Source: an uncultured Verrucomicrobia subdivision 3 bacterium (GTDB lineage Bacteria > Verrucomicrobiota > Verrucomicrobiia > Limisphaerales > UBA11358). From it: 64,000 bases of DNA. Where the stretch lies: contig CAIXUZ010000072.1 in NCBI GenBank assembly GCA_903922735.1, forward strand, positions 1 through 64,000, written 5' to 3'. The notes under the pieces were generated by a model. The model was not told the DNA's origin, did no database searches, and worked only from the letters and a program-made list of their open reading frames with translations. A program made the translations under genes and the position numbers. Below, piece by piece: positions 9,045-17,413 of this stretch (its first letter is position 1; every line of letters begins with the position of its first letter).

Positions 9045-10025
9045 TCAGCGAATTGAGGTTGGTTGCCGCACCACCAGCACGGGACAATGTGCGTGACGGA
9101 CGATGCGCTCGGCGGTGCTGCCCAGCCAGGCGTGTTTCAATCCGGTATGGCTGTGCGTGGTCAGCACAATCATGTCTGCGCCCAGCGTCTCCGCCGCCTG
9201 ACAAATTCCTTGAAACGGTTTGCCGACGCGGGTCACGGCAGAAATGCTTGCCGCGGTAGTTTTACGCAACTCTCCGGCCAGACGTTCCAAGTCGTCCCCA
9301 GCCTGTTTTATCAGGGGCACTATCGTGTGGCTCAGGAGTTCACGTCCCCAAAGATAGTCAACGGGGAACTTTTCCTCGACGTAGAGCAGCACGATTTCAG
9401 CCTTGAATTGGGTGGCTAAAAATACGGCCCAGGGCAGGGCGTCTTTCGAGATGTCCGAGAAATCAATCGGGACGAGGACTTTTTTAATCTTTAAAGGAGA
9501 GGCTTTGTTCGGCCGCTTGGGTGAAGAGCGGGCGGGGACGGTGAGCACCGGACAGGGAGCATGGCGCACGACGCGCTCCGCCGTGCTGCCCAACAGCAAA
9601 TGTTCCACTCCCATGTAACCGTGGGTGGCGATGACAATCAAGTCAGCCTGGTTTTCGCCGGCCTCGGTGGTGATTTCGTGGAAGGATTTACCCATGCGGA
9701 CGAGGCAGGTGACCTGCTTGTCGTCTCCCGCTTCCTGCTGCGCGAACTTCGCCAGCTCCTTGCGCGCCCATGCGACTACTTCAGAATCACTTTGGGCCAG
9801 AACCACTGATTCCATGCCTCCCATGGGTGGGTTCGGTTCGATGACATGCAATAAAACTAGTGAAGAATCGAATTTCAATCGCAGCTTCATCGCATACCGC
9901 GTGCCCGCCAGAGACTGGCTGGAAAAGTCCGTCGGGGCTATAATCTTTTGGATATCTGGGGACGTCGTTGAGGTCACGGCTTTACGGCAGGCCGTTCCAG
10001 ATACTTTTACATTTTTAATTTTCAT
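9045..10025 (-). CDS. Tandem universal stress protein (two UspA domains)
   Basis: Cytoplasmic stress protein with two UspA domains. The first has IIAPTDFSS near residue 25 and the nucleotide-binding GYMGVEHLLLGSTAERV near 140. The second starts IKKVLVPIDFS near 182 and ends with HSHTGLKHAWLGSTAERI. Both keep the G-x2-G-x9-GS type ATP-binding pattern, or nearly so. I chose the ATG at 10025 because a GAGAGGA ribosome site precedes it; the open frame extends 20 codons further upstream. It is the last gene of a minus-strand run with an ExoD-family protein, a CBM48 protein and an HPF-like protein, a set that looks like a dormancy or envelope-stress group. Confidence 0.92.
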   Translation of the reverse strand: MKIKNVKVSGTACRKAVTSTTSPDIQKIIAPTDFSSQSLAGTRYAMKLRLKFDSSLVLLHVIEPNPPMGGMESVVLAQSDSEVVAWARKELAKFAQQEAGDDKQVTCLVRMGKSFHEITTEAGENQADLIVIATHGYMGVEHLLLGSTAERVVRHAPCPVLTVPARSSPKRPNKASPLKIKKVLVPIDFSDISKDALPWAVFLATQFKAEIVLLYVEEKFPVDYLWGRELLSHTIVPLIKQAGDDLERLAGELRKTTAASISAVTRVGKPFQGICQAAETLGADMIVLTTHSHTGLKHAWLGSTAERIVRHAHCPVLVVRQPTSIR

Positions 10026-10116
10026 AACATTTCCTCTCCGGTTTTGATCTGCGGTTGGAACCCGGTCTGACCAGGCCGGAGACATTCCGTGATTGATTGA
10101 ATTTCAACGGTTGGTT

Positions 10117-10848
10117 TCATAATCCGAAAATCATCCGCCAAAGGTTAACGAGGAGATGCACGCCGCCAAAGGCGAGCAGACCGAAATAGGCCAGGGTCAC
10201 GGTGAACATGGCGCAGCCGGCCAAAAAGAACAACCCGTCCCGTTCCATCGCCCCGGCGGCCAGTAACACTACGGTCAGGGCGGGGAAGCTGTTGGTCAGC
10301 GGAATCGGCAGCGGCAGCAGCAGCAACAATCCGGACAGCATGATCAACATGCCGGCGATGCGCCGATAAATCCATTGCTCGTGCAGGAAATCCAGTCGCG
10401 GGCGCAGCAGGAATTCCAGCCAGCGCACCACCCGACTAGCCGTTGCCAGCAACCGCGCGATAAACCAGGCGGGCAATTCCCGCTGCAAGAGTTTTTCCGG
10501 CAGCCAAGGCCGTTGCCCCAAGGCCAGCCTTGCGCCGCTGGCCAAAACCACTAAACCAAACACCGTCGAGATTCCCGGCAGCGGGACGGGGGTTAGAAAC
10601 GGCAACCCGATGAGCAGCAACAAAAGATTGAAGCCCCGGCCTTGCGTGGCGGTCAGAATTTCGGAGAGTCGCGCCGGGTGGTCGGCGAAGTGGTGCGCCA
10701 AATCCCGGAGATTCTGGGAAAAGCGGGACGGAACCGTAAACGCCACCGGCAAAGGTGTCAGCAATGCCAGGTTGGCGGGCGGCGGCAACCGTTCAGTGTG
10801 GATGGTGGGCATGATTTTGAGGCCGGCTGGATCGGCTGTTTCAATCAT
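10117..10848 (-). CDS. ExoD-family integral membrane protein
   Basis: Member of the ExoD family (named for a Rhizobium gene affecting exopolysaccharide production and alkali tolerance; its biochemical role is unknown). The protein has 243 residues with about four hydrophobic segments. The characteristic GLPFLTPVPLPGISTVFG stretch is near residues 80-97, and a second LLLLPLPIPLTNSFPAL motif near 180 repeats the pattern. The ATG at 10848 overlaps the end of the upstream 89-residue gene by 8 bases, which suggests translational coupling. A second ATG at 10812 is possible. Confidence 0.87.
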   Translation of the reverse strand: MIETADPAGLKIMPTIHTERLPPPANLALLTPLPVAFTVPSRFSQNLRDLAHHFADHPARLSEILTATQGRGFNLLLLLIGLPFLTPVPLPGISTVFGLVVLASGARLALGQRPWLPEKLLQRELPAWFIARLLATASRVVRWLEFLLRPRLDFLHEQWIYRRIAGMLIMLSGLLLLLPLPIPLTNSFPALTVVLLAAGAMERDGLFFLAGCAMFTVTLAYFGLLAFGGVHLLVNLWRMIFGL

Positions 10849-11110
10849 TCAACCCGCCATGCGACCACCCGCCATGAAACCTTGAAATTGTTAGTTTCAA
10901 CGGGGCGTTGGCCCGGGCGGACAAGTCCGTGATGAATTTGACGGAGCGCTGGCGTGCCGCGCGAACTTGCCGGCGCGTGGCCCGCACGGGCGGGGTCATG
11001 ACTCGCTGCGTCATTTCAATGGCACGACCTGGGATTGACCCCGCCAACGCCAGGGCGTCGGCAGGCAAGTCGGCCAGCGATTTCAGGATGAATTTAGTTT
11101 TTGTTTTCAT
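10841..11110 (-). CDS. Small basic protein of unknown function
   Basis: An 89-residue open frame rich in Arg and Lys (MKTKTKFILKSLADLPADAL at its start), with no membrane segment and no motif I recognise. It is supported as a gene by the ATG start, by the 8-base overlap with the ExoD-family start, and by its place in a same-strand run of small stress-type genes. The weakly amphipathic Ala/Arg composition could suit a nucleic-acid or membrane-surface protein, but that is a guess. Confidence 0.5.
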   Translation of the reverse strand: MKTKTKFILKSLADLPADALALAGSIPGRAIEMTQRVMTPPVRATRRQVRAARQRSVKFITDLSARANAPLKLTISRFHGGWSHGGLND

Positions 11111-11227
11111 GATTTGATATTTCTTATTTGGTTTTGAAATGTATCTCCCCGCTTGCGGCGTGATTTTCCGGCCAATTCCTGATCAAATCGCGCATAGACA
11201 TATGCTAAAACTCATGGCCCTCGCCAA

Positions 11228-11557
11228 TCAGGTATAACCCGACCTAAAAGACAGACAATCGGTTTTCAGAACCGAATTCACTCCGCCAAACGGGTTGGGA
11301 ACGGTTTCGGTGGCGCGCGGGTCCGGCATCCACACGCCGTCCACCACCAACCGGTATTCGTAAATGCCGGGAGGCAGGGTCAACTCCTTGGACCAGCGCC
11401 CATTGCCAAGTGGAATCATCGGGGTGACGACAGGCCGCCAATCATTGAAAGTTCCACCGATGCAAACTTGCATCGCCGCTTGGTGGACAAATTCCACCCG
11501 CACCTTTCGCAGGGTAGATCCACTCATTTCAGTATTGGCCGTTAGATGTTTTTTCAT
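11228..11557 (-). CDS. CBM48 / AMPK-type glycogen-binding domain protein
   Basis: A 109-residue protein that is essentially one carbohydrate-binding module of the CBM48/AMPK-beta type. It shows F.GTFNDWRP (about 35-42), MIPLGNGRWSKELTLPPG and YEYRLVVDGVWMPDP, followed by N.FGG.NSVL, which are the standard strands and ligand-side aromatic residues of the family. There is no catalytic domain, so it is probably an adaptor that binds alpha-glucans such as glycogen. It starts at ATG 11557, 13 bases downstream of the HPF-like gene on the minus strand, probably in the same transcript. Confidence 0.85.
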   Translation of the reverse strand: MKKHLTANTEMSGSTLRKVRVEFVHQAAMQVCIGGTFNDWRPVVTPMIPLGNGRWSKELTLPPGIYEYRLVVDGVWMPDPRATETVPNPFGGVNSVLKTDCLSFRSGYT

Positions 11558-11570
11558 AGGTTGGGGTAGT

Positions 11571-11936
11571 TCACATGCCGCTGTTACGTTGGCCGGCCAT
11601 TTTGCGGCAGAGCCCCCGGTCCTTAAGCCGGAGTTGTTGCCGGGCCGTTCGCATTTGGAACTGCTTCGCTAGGTTCCCGGCCAGCTTGCGCCACGCCGCC
11701 AGGAGCGTGTGGTCGCTGGCCACTGCATGCACGTCCGGTCCCGGTACCGCGAGGTGCGCGAAGACGCGATACGCGGGCGAGCCGTCGCGCTGCTGTTCCA
11801 AAACCACATTGGCCGTGGAGATGGGGATCAGGCGGCGGAGCGGGTTCAAGCTTTGCTCAATGAGTGAGTCCATGCCGCCGCTGTTCCGCATTCCGCGAAT
11901 CAGAATTTTCAAGTTCATAATTTTGTTTTTTTGCAT
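11571..11936 (-). CDS. HPF/RaiA-like ribosome hibernation factor (S30AE domain)
   Basis: Short HPF-type protein that would bind the small ribosomal subunit and stall translation in stationary phase. The domain covers about residues 8-105: ILIRGMRN at its start, a central ANVVLEQQ....AYRVFAHLAV strand pair, then a helix (LLAAWRKLAGNLAKQ). There is no long-form C-terminal dimerisation domain. The ATG at 11936 is used here; ATG 11918 gives the more typical start MNLKILIRG. Its company of a universal stress protein and a glycogen-binding protein supports a role in dormancy. Confidence 0.75.
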   Translation of the reverse strand: MQKNKIMNLKILIRGMRNSGGMDSLIEQSLNPLRRLIPISTANVVLEQQRDGSPAYRVFAHLAVPGPDVHAVASDHTLLAAWRKLAGNLAKQFQMRTARQQLRLKDRGLCRKMAGQRNSGM

Positions 11937-12070
11937 AATTTATTTCTTTCTTTGGTTGAGGTTTGGTGGAATCAAACAGGCATGAAAACAAGCCCGTCAG
12001 GGATTAGATTGGTGCGAGCATCCGTTGCTGCCGCTCAACCCGCCATCGGCGGTGGCCGCAATTCAGCTGC

Positions 12071-12457
12071 TCACGCGAGGAAGGAAGGGGCGCGTGGAGA
12101 ATCAGCCGTGCGCCATACAAATTGCCACCGTTGCTGAAGCAAAAAAACTTCGCCCGCCAGCGGAATGAGCGGGGCGAAACTGCGTTGCCGAATTTGCTTC
12201 AGGGGGGAAACTGCGGCAAAGCTTCGGAATGCAACCTGAACCCGTTCAATTCCATTCCGGCGCAATTCACAGCGGGCGTTTTGATCAAGAGCAGAACACG
12301 AATGTTCGGTCAAGGGGGACGGGTCCTCGGTGGAAGCGCAGGGGATGCAGCCGTTGTTCAGCGATGCGGACGCCAAGGATTCCAAGGGGCCATGCACGAG
12401 CGTCACCAGCCAGAACGCGGTCAGCAACGAGGCAATAAATTTGTGAATCCGGCCCAT
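12071..12457 (-). CDS. Small exported protein with cysteines, downstream of czcA
   Basis: Unrecognised family. Starting at ATG 12457 the protein has 128 residues and begins with a signal-peptide-like segment (SLLTAFWLVTLVHGP). It then has HGPLESLA....CIPC and further cysteines near residues 47-57, and ends with QRWQFVWRT...PRAPS. The open frame runs 19 codons further upstream. It is clearly related to the protein at 18816-19205 (same H..LES segment, same WQF..RT....RAPS tail). The two copies bracket the metal efflux genes, so a periplasmic metal-handling role is a reasonable inference, not shown. Confidence 0.6.
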   Translation of the reverse strand: MGRIHKFIASLLTAFWLVTLVHGPLESLASASLNNGCIPCASTEDPSPLTEHSCSALDQNARCELRRNGIERVQVAFRSFAAVSPLKQIRQRSFAPLIPLAGEVFLLQQRWQFVWRTADSPRAPSFLA

Positions 12458-12585
12458 GCTCAATTGGACGCGCTCTTTCACAATTGGTTCAATAATACTT
12501 TGCCGGCCGCCCATTTAAATTCGATGTCAGCTGTTGGCGGTAGTTTGCCGTAGTCAGTTATTAGTATTTTTCGGCCGCTCCAAGG

Positions 12586-15500
12586 TCAGCGTAATGGTTG
12601 GCAATCGCTTCCTGATGGAATATTTATCGGCTTGCCTTTGAACAGCGTATAGAGTGCCGGCAGCACCAGCAGCGTGAGCAGCGTGTTGGTGAAGATGCCG
12701 CCGATGACCACCGTGGCGAGTGGACGCTGCACTTCTCCACCGACCCCCACATTCACCGCCATCGGGATGAAGCCCACCGCCGCCACCAGCGCGGTCATCA
12801 GCACCGGACGCAGCCGCACCCGGCAACCTTCGCGGACGGCCAGTTCCAGTGGAGTGCCGTCATCGAGTCGGTGTTTGATGAACGTCACCAGCACTAGGCC
12901 GTTCAAGATCGCCACGCCGCTCAAGGCGATGAAGCCGATGGCCGAACTCACCGTGAACGGCAGGCCGCGCAGCCATAAGGCCAGCACGCCGCCCACCAGT
13001 CCGAGCGGAATGCCCGAGGCCACAATGAGTACTTCCCGCAACGTTTTCAGGCTTAAGAACAGCAGCACGAAGATCAACGCCAGCGCCATCGGCACCACAA
13101 ACATCAGCTTGTGGTTGGCGCGTTCCATGTTCTCAAACTGGCCCCCCCATTCGATGGTGTAGCCGTCGGGCAGCTTCACCTTGGCCAGGATTTTCTCGCG
13201 TCCTTCGGCCACGAAACTTTTCACGTCGCGCCCGTGGACATTGCATTGCACGGTGATCCGCCGCCGCCCCCATTCGCGGTTGATGGTGGAGGGACCTTCC
13301 ATTTCCGTGATCGTCGCCACTTGATTCAGTGGCAGGATGGTGCCCGAGGTCGTGGGAATGAGCGTGTTGGCCAGCGCGTCCGGGTCGGTTCGCTGCCGGT
13401 CCGGCAGCCGCACCACGAGCGGAAAGTGCCGCTGGCCTTCGCGTACCGCGCCCACCCGCCGCGAGCCGACCGCTTCAACGACATTCAGCACGCTGCGCGC
13501 CGGTACGCCCGCGCGGGACATGGCCGACGGGTTCACGCGCACTTGTAGGAAAGTCTGGCCGGTCAACTGCTCCACCGACGCTTCGCTCGCGCCGCGGATT
13601 CCGCCGAGCACCGCCTGCACTTCGCCGCCGAGCCGGCGCAATTCGTTCAGGTCGTCTCCGTAGATTTTGATGCCGATGTCGCCCCGGATGCCGGCGATGA
13701 GTTCGTTGAACCGCATTTCGATGGGCTGGCTGAACGCGGGTTTCAATCCGGGCACCTGAGTCAAAACGGTGCGCATTTTCTCGGTCAATTCGGCCTGGGT
13801 GCGGGCCTGTTTCCATTGGCCGCGCGGCTTGAGCGCCAGAAAGAAATCGCTCAACTCCACCCCCATGGGATCAGTGGCGACTTCCGCCGTGCCGAGCCGG
13901 GTCCAGATGTGCTCGATTTCATCGGGAAATTCCGCCAGCAGCGCCCGCTCGATCCGGTCGTTTTGCGACATTGCCTCATCCACCGAAATACCCGCGAGTC
14001 GTACGGTGGTGCCGACGATGGCGCCTTCGCCCAGCTTAGGCAGAAATTCGCCACCCATTCGCGAGGCGAGCAGCGCCGCGCCGGCGAACAACCCCAGCGC
14101 GCCCAGCAGCGTGGCCTTGCGAAAGCGCAGGGCGAACTCCAGCGCCGGTTCGTAAAGCCGGTGCGCCCACCGCACTAGCCACGGCTCGGTCTCTTTCACC
14201 TGTTTGGGCAGAAACAGTGACGCCAGCACCGGCGTCAGGGTCAGCGCCAGGATGAGCGAGCCGAGCAGCGCGAAAATCAGCGTGAGCGCCATCGGCTTGA
14301 ACATTTTACCTTCGATGCCTTCCAGCGTGAGAATGGGCAGGAACACCATCATGATGATGCCCACGCCAAAAGCCACCGGGCGGGCGACTTCCTTCGCTGC
14401 CTCCGACAAAACCTCTTCCCTCTCTTTCGCTGTCAGCGTCCGGTTCAGCTGCTGCTGCTGCCGCCCCGCCAGCCGGCGCATGGCGTTTTCCATCATTACC
14501 ACCGCGCCGTCCACGATGAGGCCGAAGTCAATCGCGCCCAGGCTCAACAGGCTTGCCGCCACGCCGGCCTGCAGCATGAAATTGCCGGCGAACAGCATCG
14601 AAAGCGGAATCGCCACCGCCACGATCAGGCCGGCGCGCACATTGCCGAGGAAGGCGAACAGGATGGCGATGACCAGCAGCGCCCCCGCCAGCAGGTTGTG
14701 CTGCACCGTGCGAATCACATTGTCCACCAGTTCGGTCCGGTCGTAGAGGACCTCCAGCTTCACGTCCGGCGGCAGGAATTTCTGGATCTCGGTGAGTTTC
14801 GCCTTGAGGGCGCGGGTCACCACGGCGCTGTTTTCGCCCATGAGCATGAAGCCCAGGCCCAGCACGGCTTCGCCGCGCCCATCGGCGGTCACCGCCCCGC
14901 GCCGGATTTCGTGGTCTTCCCTGACCGTCGCTACGTCGCCGACCCGCACCGGCGTGCCATCCTGCGATTTGATGACGATGCCGGCGATCTCTGCGATATT
15001 GGTCGTCAGGCCGACGCCGTGGACGAGCAGCGATTCGCCGCTGCGCACGATTTGTCCGCCGCCGACATTCTGGTTGTTGGCCTGCAGCGCCTCGACGAGT
15101 TCCTCAAACGTGAGCCGGTATTTGATGAGGCGGCCGGTTTCGACTACCACATGGAATTGTTTCTCAAAGCCGCCCCAGGTGTTCACCTCGGCGACGCCCG
15201 GCACCTTGCGGAGCTCGGGTTTGATCACCCAATCCTGAAGCGTGCGCAGCTCCGTCGGCGTGCGGTTGCTGTCGGTGGAGCGCACGACGTAATGGAACAC
15301 CTCGCCGAGGCCGGTGGCGATGGGGCCGAGCTGAGGACGCGGCAGGCCGTCCGGCAATTCCACTGTCTGGAGCCGCTCGGTGATAAGCTGCCGCGCCTTG
15401 AAAATATCAATGTTGTCGTTGAACGTGGCGACCACCTGCGACAGGCCGAACTTGGAGACCGACCGGACGTTTTGCAGGCCGGGCAGACCGCTGATGGCCA

Positions 15501-15711
15501 GTTCCACCGGCGCGGTGATTTGTGCCTCGGTTTCCTGCGGGTTCAAGGCCGCCGCCGTGGTGTTGATCTGCACCTGCACCGGCGTGGTGTCCGGAAAGGC
15601 GTCAATCGGCAACACGCTCAGGCTGCGCCCGCCGATGACGACGAGCCCCGCCGCCAGCACGCAGACGAGCAGGCGGTTCTTGAGCGAGAACTGGATGAGT
15701 AAATTCAGCAT
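12586..15711 (-). CDS. czcA: Heavy-metal efflux RND transporter (CzcA/CusA family)
   Basis: Inner-membrane proton-driven pump of a tripartite metal efflux system. Its 1041 residues match HME-RND proteins. The N-terminus (FSLKNRLLVCVLAAGLVVIGG) is the first membrane helix, followed by the conserved PIDAFPDTTPVQVQI. The fourth-helix signature DFGLIVDGAVVMMEN is near residues 395-409; one Asp there is typical of divalent-cation (Zn/Co/Cd) exporters, but the exact metal is not certain. It is downstream of czcC, czcB and a zinc-ribbon gene on the same strand and should work with them. Confidence 0.95.
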   Translation of the reverse strand: MLNLLIQFSLKNRLLVCVLAAGLVVIGGRSLSVLPIDAFPDTTPVQVQINTTAAALNPQETEAQITAPVELAISGLPGLQNVRSVSKFGLSQVVATFNDNIDIFKARQLITERLQTVELPDGLPRPQLGPIATGLGEVFHYVVRSTDSNRTPTELRTLQDWVIKPELRKVPGVAEVNTWGGFEKQFHVVVETGRLIKYRLTFEELVEALQANNQNVGGGQIVRSGESLLVHGVGLTTNIAEIAGIVIKSQDGTPVRVGDVATVREDHEIRRGAVTADGRGEAVLGLGFMLMGENSAVVTRALKAKLTEIQKFLPPDVKLEVLYDRTELVDNVIRTVQHNLLAGALLVIAILFAFLGNVRAGLIVAVAIPLSMLFAGNFMLQAGVAASLLSLGAIDFGLIVDGAVVMMENAMRRLAGRQQQQLNRTLTAKEREEVLSEAAKEVARPVAFGVGIIMMVFLPILTLEGIEGKMFKPMALTLIFALLGSLILALTLTPVLASLFLPKQVKETEPWLVRWAHRLYEPALEFALRFRKATLLGALGLFAGAALLASRMGGEFLPKLGEGAIVGTTVRLAGISVDEAMSQNDRIERALLAEFPDEIEHIWTRLGTAEVATDPMGVELSDFFLALKPRGQWKQARTQAELTEKMRTVLTQVPGLKPAFSQPIEMRFNELIAGIRGDIGIKIYGDDLNELRRLGGEVQAVLGGIRGASEASVEQLTGQTFLQVRVNPSAMSRAGVPARSVLNVVEAVGSRRVGAVREGQRHFPLVVRLPDRQRTDPDALANTLIPTTSGTILPLNQVATITEMEGPSTINREWGRRRITVQCNVHGRDVKSFVAEGREKILAKVKLPDGYTIEWGGQFENMERANHKLMFVVPMALALIFVLLFLSLKTLREVLIVASGIPLGLVGGVLALWLRGLPFTVSSAIGFIALSGVAILNGLVLVTFIKHRLDDGTPLELAVREGCRVRLRPVLMTALVAAVGFIPMAVNVGVGGEVQRPLATVVIGGIFTNTLLTLLVLPALYTLFKGKPINIPSGSDCQPLR

Positions 15712-15774
15712 GGTAAACAGGTGATAATCCTGCCCGCGCTGCGGATTTTCGGTCCGGCAGCGCGAGCCGTCGGC

Positions 15775-16083
15775 TCAGCGCTGGCGCAGTACTTTGACGA
15801 ATGATTTGAACAGGCCGCTTTCGCTGGCCAGAATCGTTTCCAGTTCATTCGCGTCCAGCCATAGCCCGCGGCAGCTTGGGCATACATCAATCTCCACCGG
15901 GCCGTAATGGTCGGTGGTCAGTTGGTGGCCGCATTTGGGGCAGCGCATCCAGTGCAGTTCCTTCTGCCGGAGTTTTTCCGCCTCGGCCATGGATTTCTGC
16001 TCGGCTTCAAGCTTTTGCAGCCGGCGGTTCAGTTCTTGTTCCAATATATGTTGGTCTTCGATTTTGCTTGGTTTCATGGGCAT
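15775..16083 (-). CDS. Zinc-ribbon (TFIIB-type) protein with N-terminal coiled coil
   Basis: A 102-residue cytoplasmic protein. Residues about 8-42 are a charged helix likely to form a coiled coil (EQELNRRLQKLEAEQKSMA). They are followed by CPKCGHQL and CPSCRGLWLDANELETIL, which is the zf-TFIIB zinc-ribbon pattern with its trailing helix. Small proteins of this type often sit among metal or envelope genes without known function. It lies between czcB and czcA, with gaps of 51 and 63 bases, so it is probably part of the efflux operon; a metal-sensing or assembly role is possible. Confidence 0.82.
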   Translation of the reverse strand: MPMKPSKIEDQHILEQELNRRLQKLEAEQKSMAEAEKLRQKELHWMRCPKCGHQLTTDHYGPVEIDVCPSCRGLWLDANELETILASESGLFKSFVKVLRQR

Positions 16084-16134
16084 ATTTTTATGGTTGGTTT
16101 TGGTGCGAAACTTCAGGGAAATTTCTAAAAAACT

Positions 16135-17403
16135 TCAGTCGTCGGCGCAGCCCGCGCCCAGACTGGACATCAACATCGCCGACTTGAGCGCGAAGGTATG
16201 GCTTACGGCGATTGTTTCCTCCGGCTTTAGTCCCGCCCGCACTTCCTGCCGCCCGCCGGACTGCGCGCCGAGCTGCACCGACCGCACGTCGAACAAATCC
16301 TGGCCCTGTTTCACGAACACGAACGGCCGGCCTTCGATGCGCTGGATCGCGGCCGGTGGCACCAGCGTCGCGCCTTCCGTCTCGCGGGTGAGAATCCGCG
16401 TGGTGACAAACATCTTGTCCTTGAGCACGCGGTCGGGATTGGCAAATTCCGCCCGGGCGCGAACCATCCGGGTGCGCTCATCCACCGCCGGGCCGATCCA
16501 CGTGAGCTTGCCGCTGAAGATTTTCTCCGGCAGTGAATCCGCGCGCAGTTCCACCGTCTGGCCCGTTTTTGCCTGCGCCAGCGCGGCTTCCGGCACTTGC
16601 AGCATCGCCCACATGGTTGAGCGATCCGCTACCGTGAAGAGCGATTGACCGGTGTTCACCAGCGCCCCGCGCACAGCGTTGCGCTCGACGATTTCACCGG
16701 CGAACGGCGCGCGGACTTCCATCAGCACCTGCTCCTGCGGTTTCAAGCTGAGTCCGTCAATCTGTTCCTCGGTGAAACCCAGCGTGCGCAGCTGCTGGCA
16801 CGCCGAGCGGTGCGTTGCTTCCGCTTCCTGCAAATCCTTTTCCGACGTCACCCGGCCGGCGCGCAGCTTGCGCTCGCGCTCCAGCGTCTGGTGCGAGAGC
16901 ACCGCCCTGGCCACGGCTTCCGCGATGGCCGCCGACCAGATTTTGGCCACCGTTTGATTTTCGGCGACGCTGCTGCCCAGGTCCGCGTCTACCGTTTGCA
17001 AAATGCCGCCCACGGGCGCGGCGATTTGCGCCAGCCGGTTCTGGTTGAAACTCACTTCGGCCACGCACTCAATGCCCTCGGCCATCGCCCCCGTTTCCGG
17101 CACGGCGGTCTGGACGCCGGCCAGGGCGGCCGAATTGGTGGATGGCAGCCGCACTTTCAGGCTCTCCCCGGGTTGGAGTTTGTCCGCGAGATGCGGCTGG
17201 CAGACGGCGCATTTGGCTTCCGGCACATTATGCTCGGCGCACATCGCCACGCCGTCCTTGGTGACGATATGAGCCGTGGCCCCGCCGCCGTGGCCGTGGT
17301 CGTCAGCGGCGGTCTGGCCTTCCGGTTTCTTGCAGCCAGTCAGCAGTGCGGCAGCGACGATAGCAGCCACAGTAACGAAGGGAAAGAGGGTTTGATTCTT
17401 CAT
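16135..17403 (-). CDS. czcB: Efflux RND periplasmic adaptor (CzcB family), lipoprotein
   Basis: Membrane-fusion protein linking the RND pump to the outer-membrane channel. It has a lipoprotein signal with lipobox LLTGC (Cys24) and then a His-rich stretch (DDHGHGGGATAH). Next comes a small metal-binding motif, C-x2-H-x7-C-x2-C (from the Cys of VAMCAEHNV), which resembles the heavy-metal-binding domain found at the start of some CzcB/CusB proteins. A helical hairpin is near 150-220 and beta-barrel segments follow. The length of 422 residues is normal for the family. It starts at ATG 17403, 10 bases after the czcC stop. Confidence 0.93.
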   Translation of the reverse strand: MKNQTLFPFVTVAAIVAAALLTGCKKPEGQTAADDHGHGGGATAHIVTKDGVAMCAEHNVPEAKCAVCQPHLADKLQPGESLKVRLPSTNSAALAGVQTAVPETGAMAEGIECVAEVSFNQNRLAQIAAPVGGILQTVDADLGSSVAENQTVAKIWSAAIAEAVARAVLSHQTLERERKLRAGRVTSEKDLQEAEATHRSACQQLRTLGFTEEQIDGLSLKPQEQVLMEVRAPFAGEIVERNAVRGALVNTGQSLFTVADRSTMWAMLQVPEAALAQAKTGQTVELRADSLPEKIFSGKLTWIGPAVDERTRMVRARAEFANPDRVLKDKMFVTTRILTRETEGATLVPPAAIQRIEGRPFVFVKQGQDLFDVRSVQLGAQSGGRQEVRAGLKPEETIAVSHTFALKSAMLMSSLGAGCADD

Positions 17404-17413
17404 GGTCGGATTC

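Noticed and set aside
14698-15702. 334-codon plus-strand frame over czcA
   Set aside because: Antisense shadow of the RND transporter, with no start support or motif.
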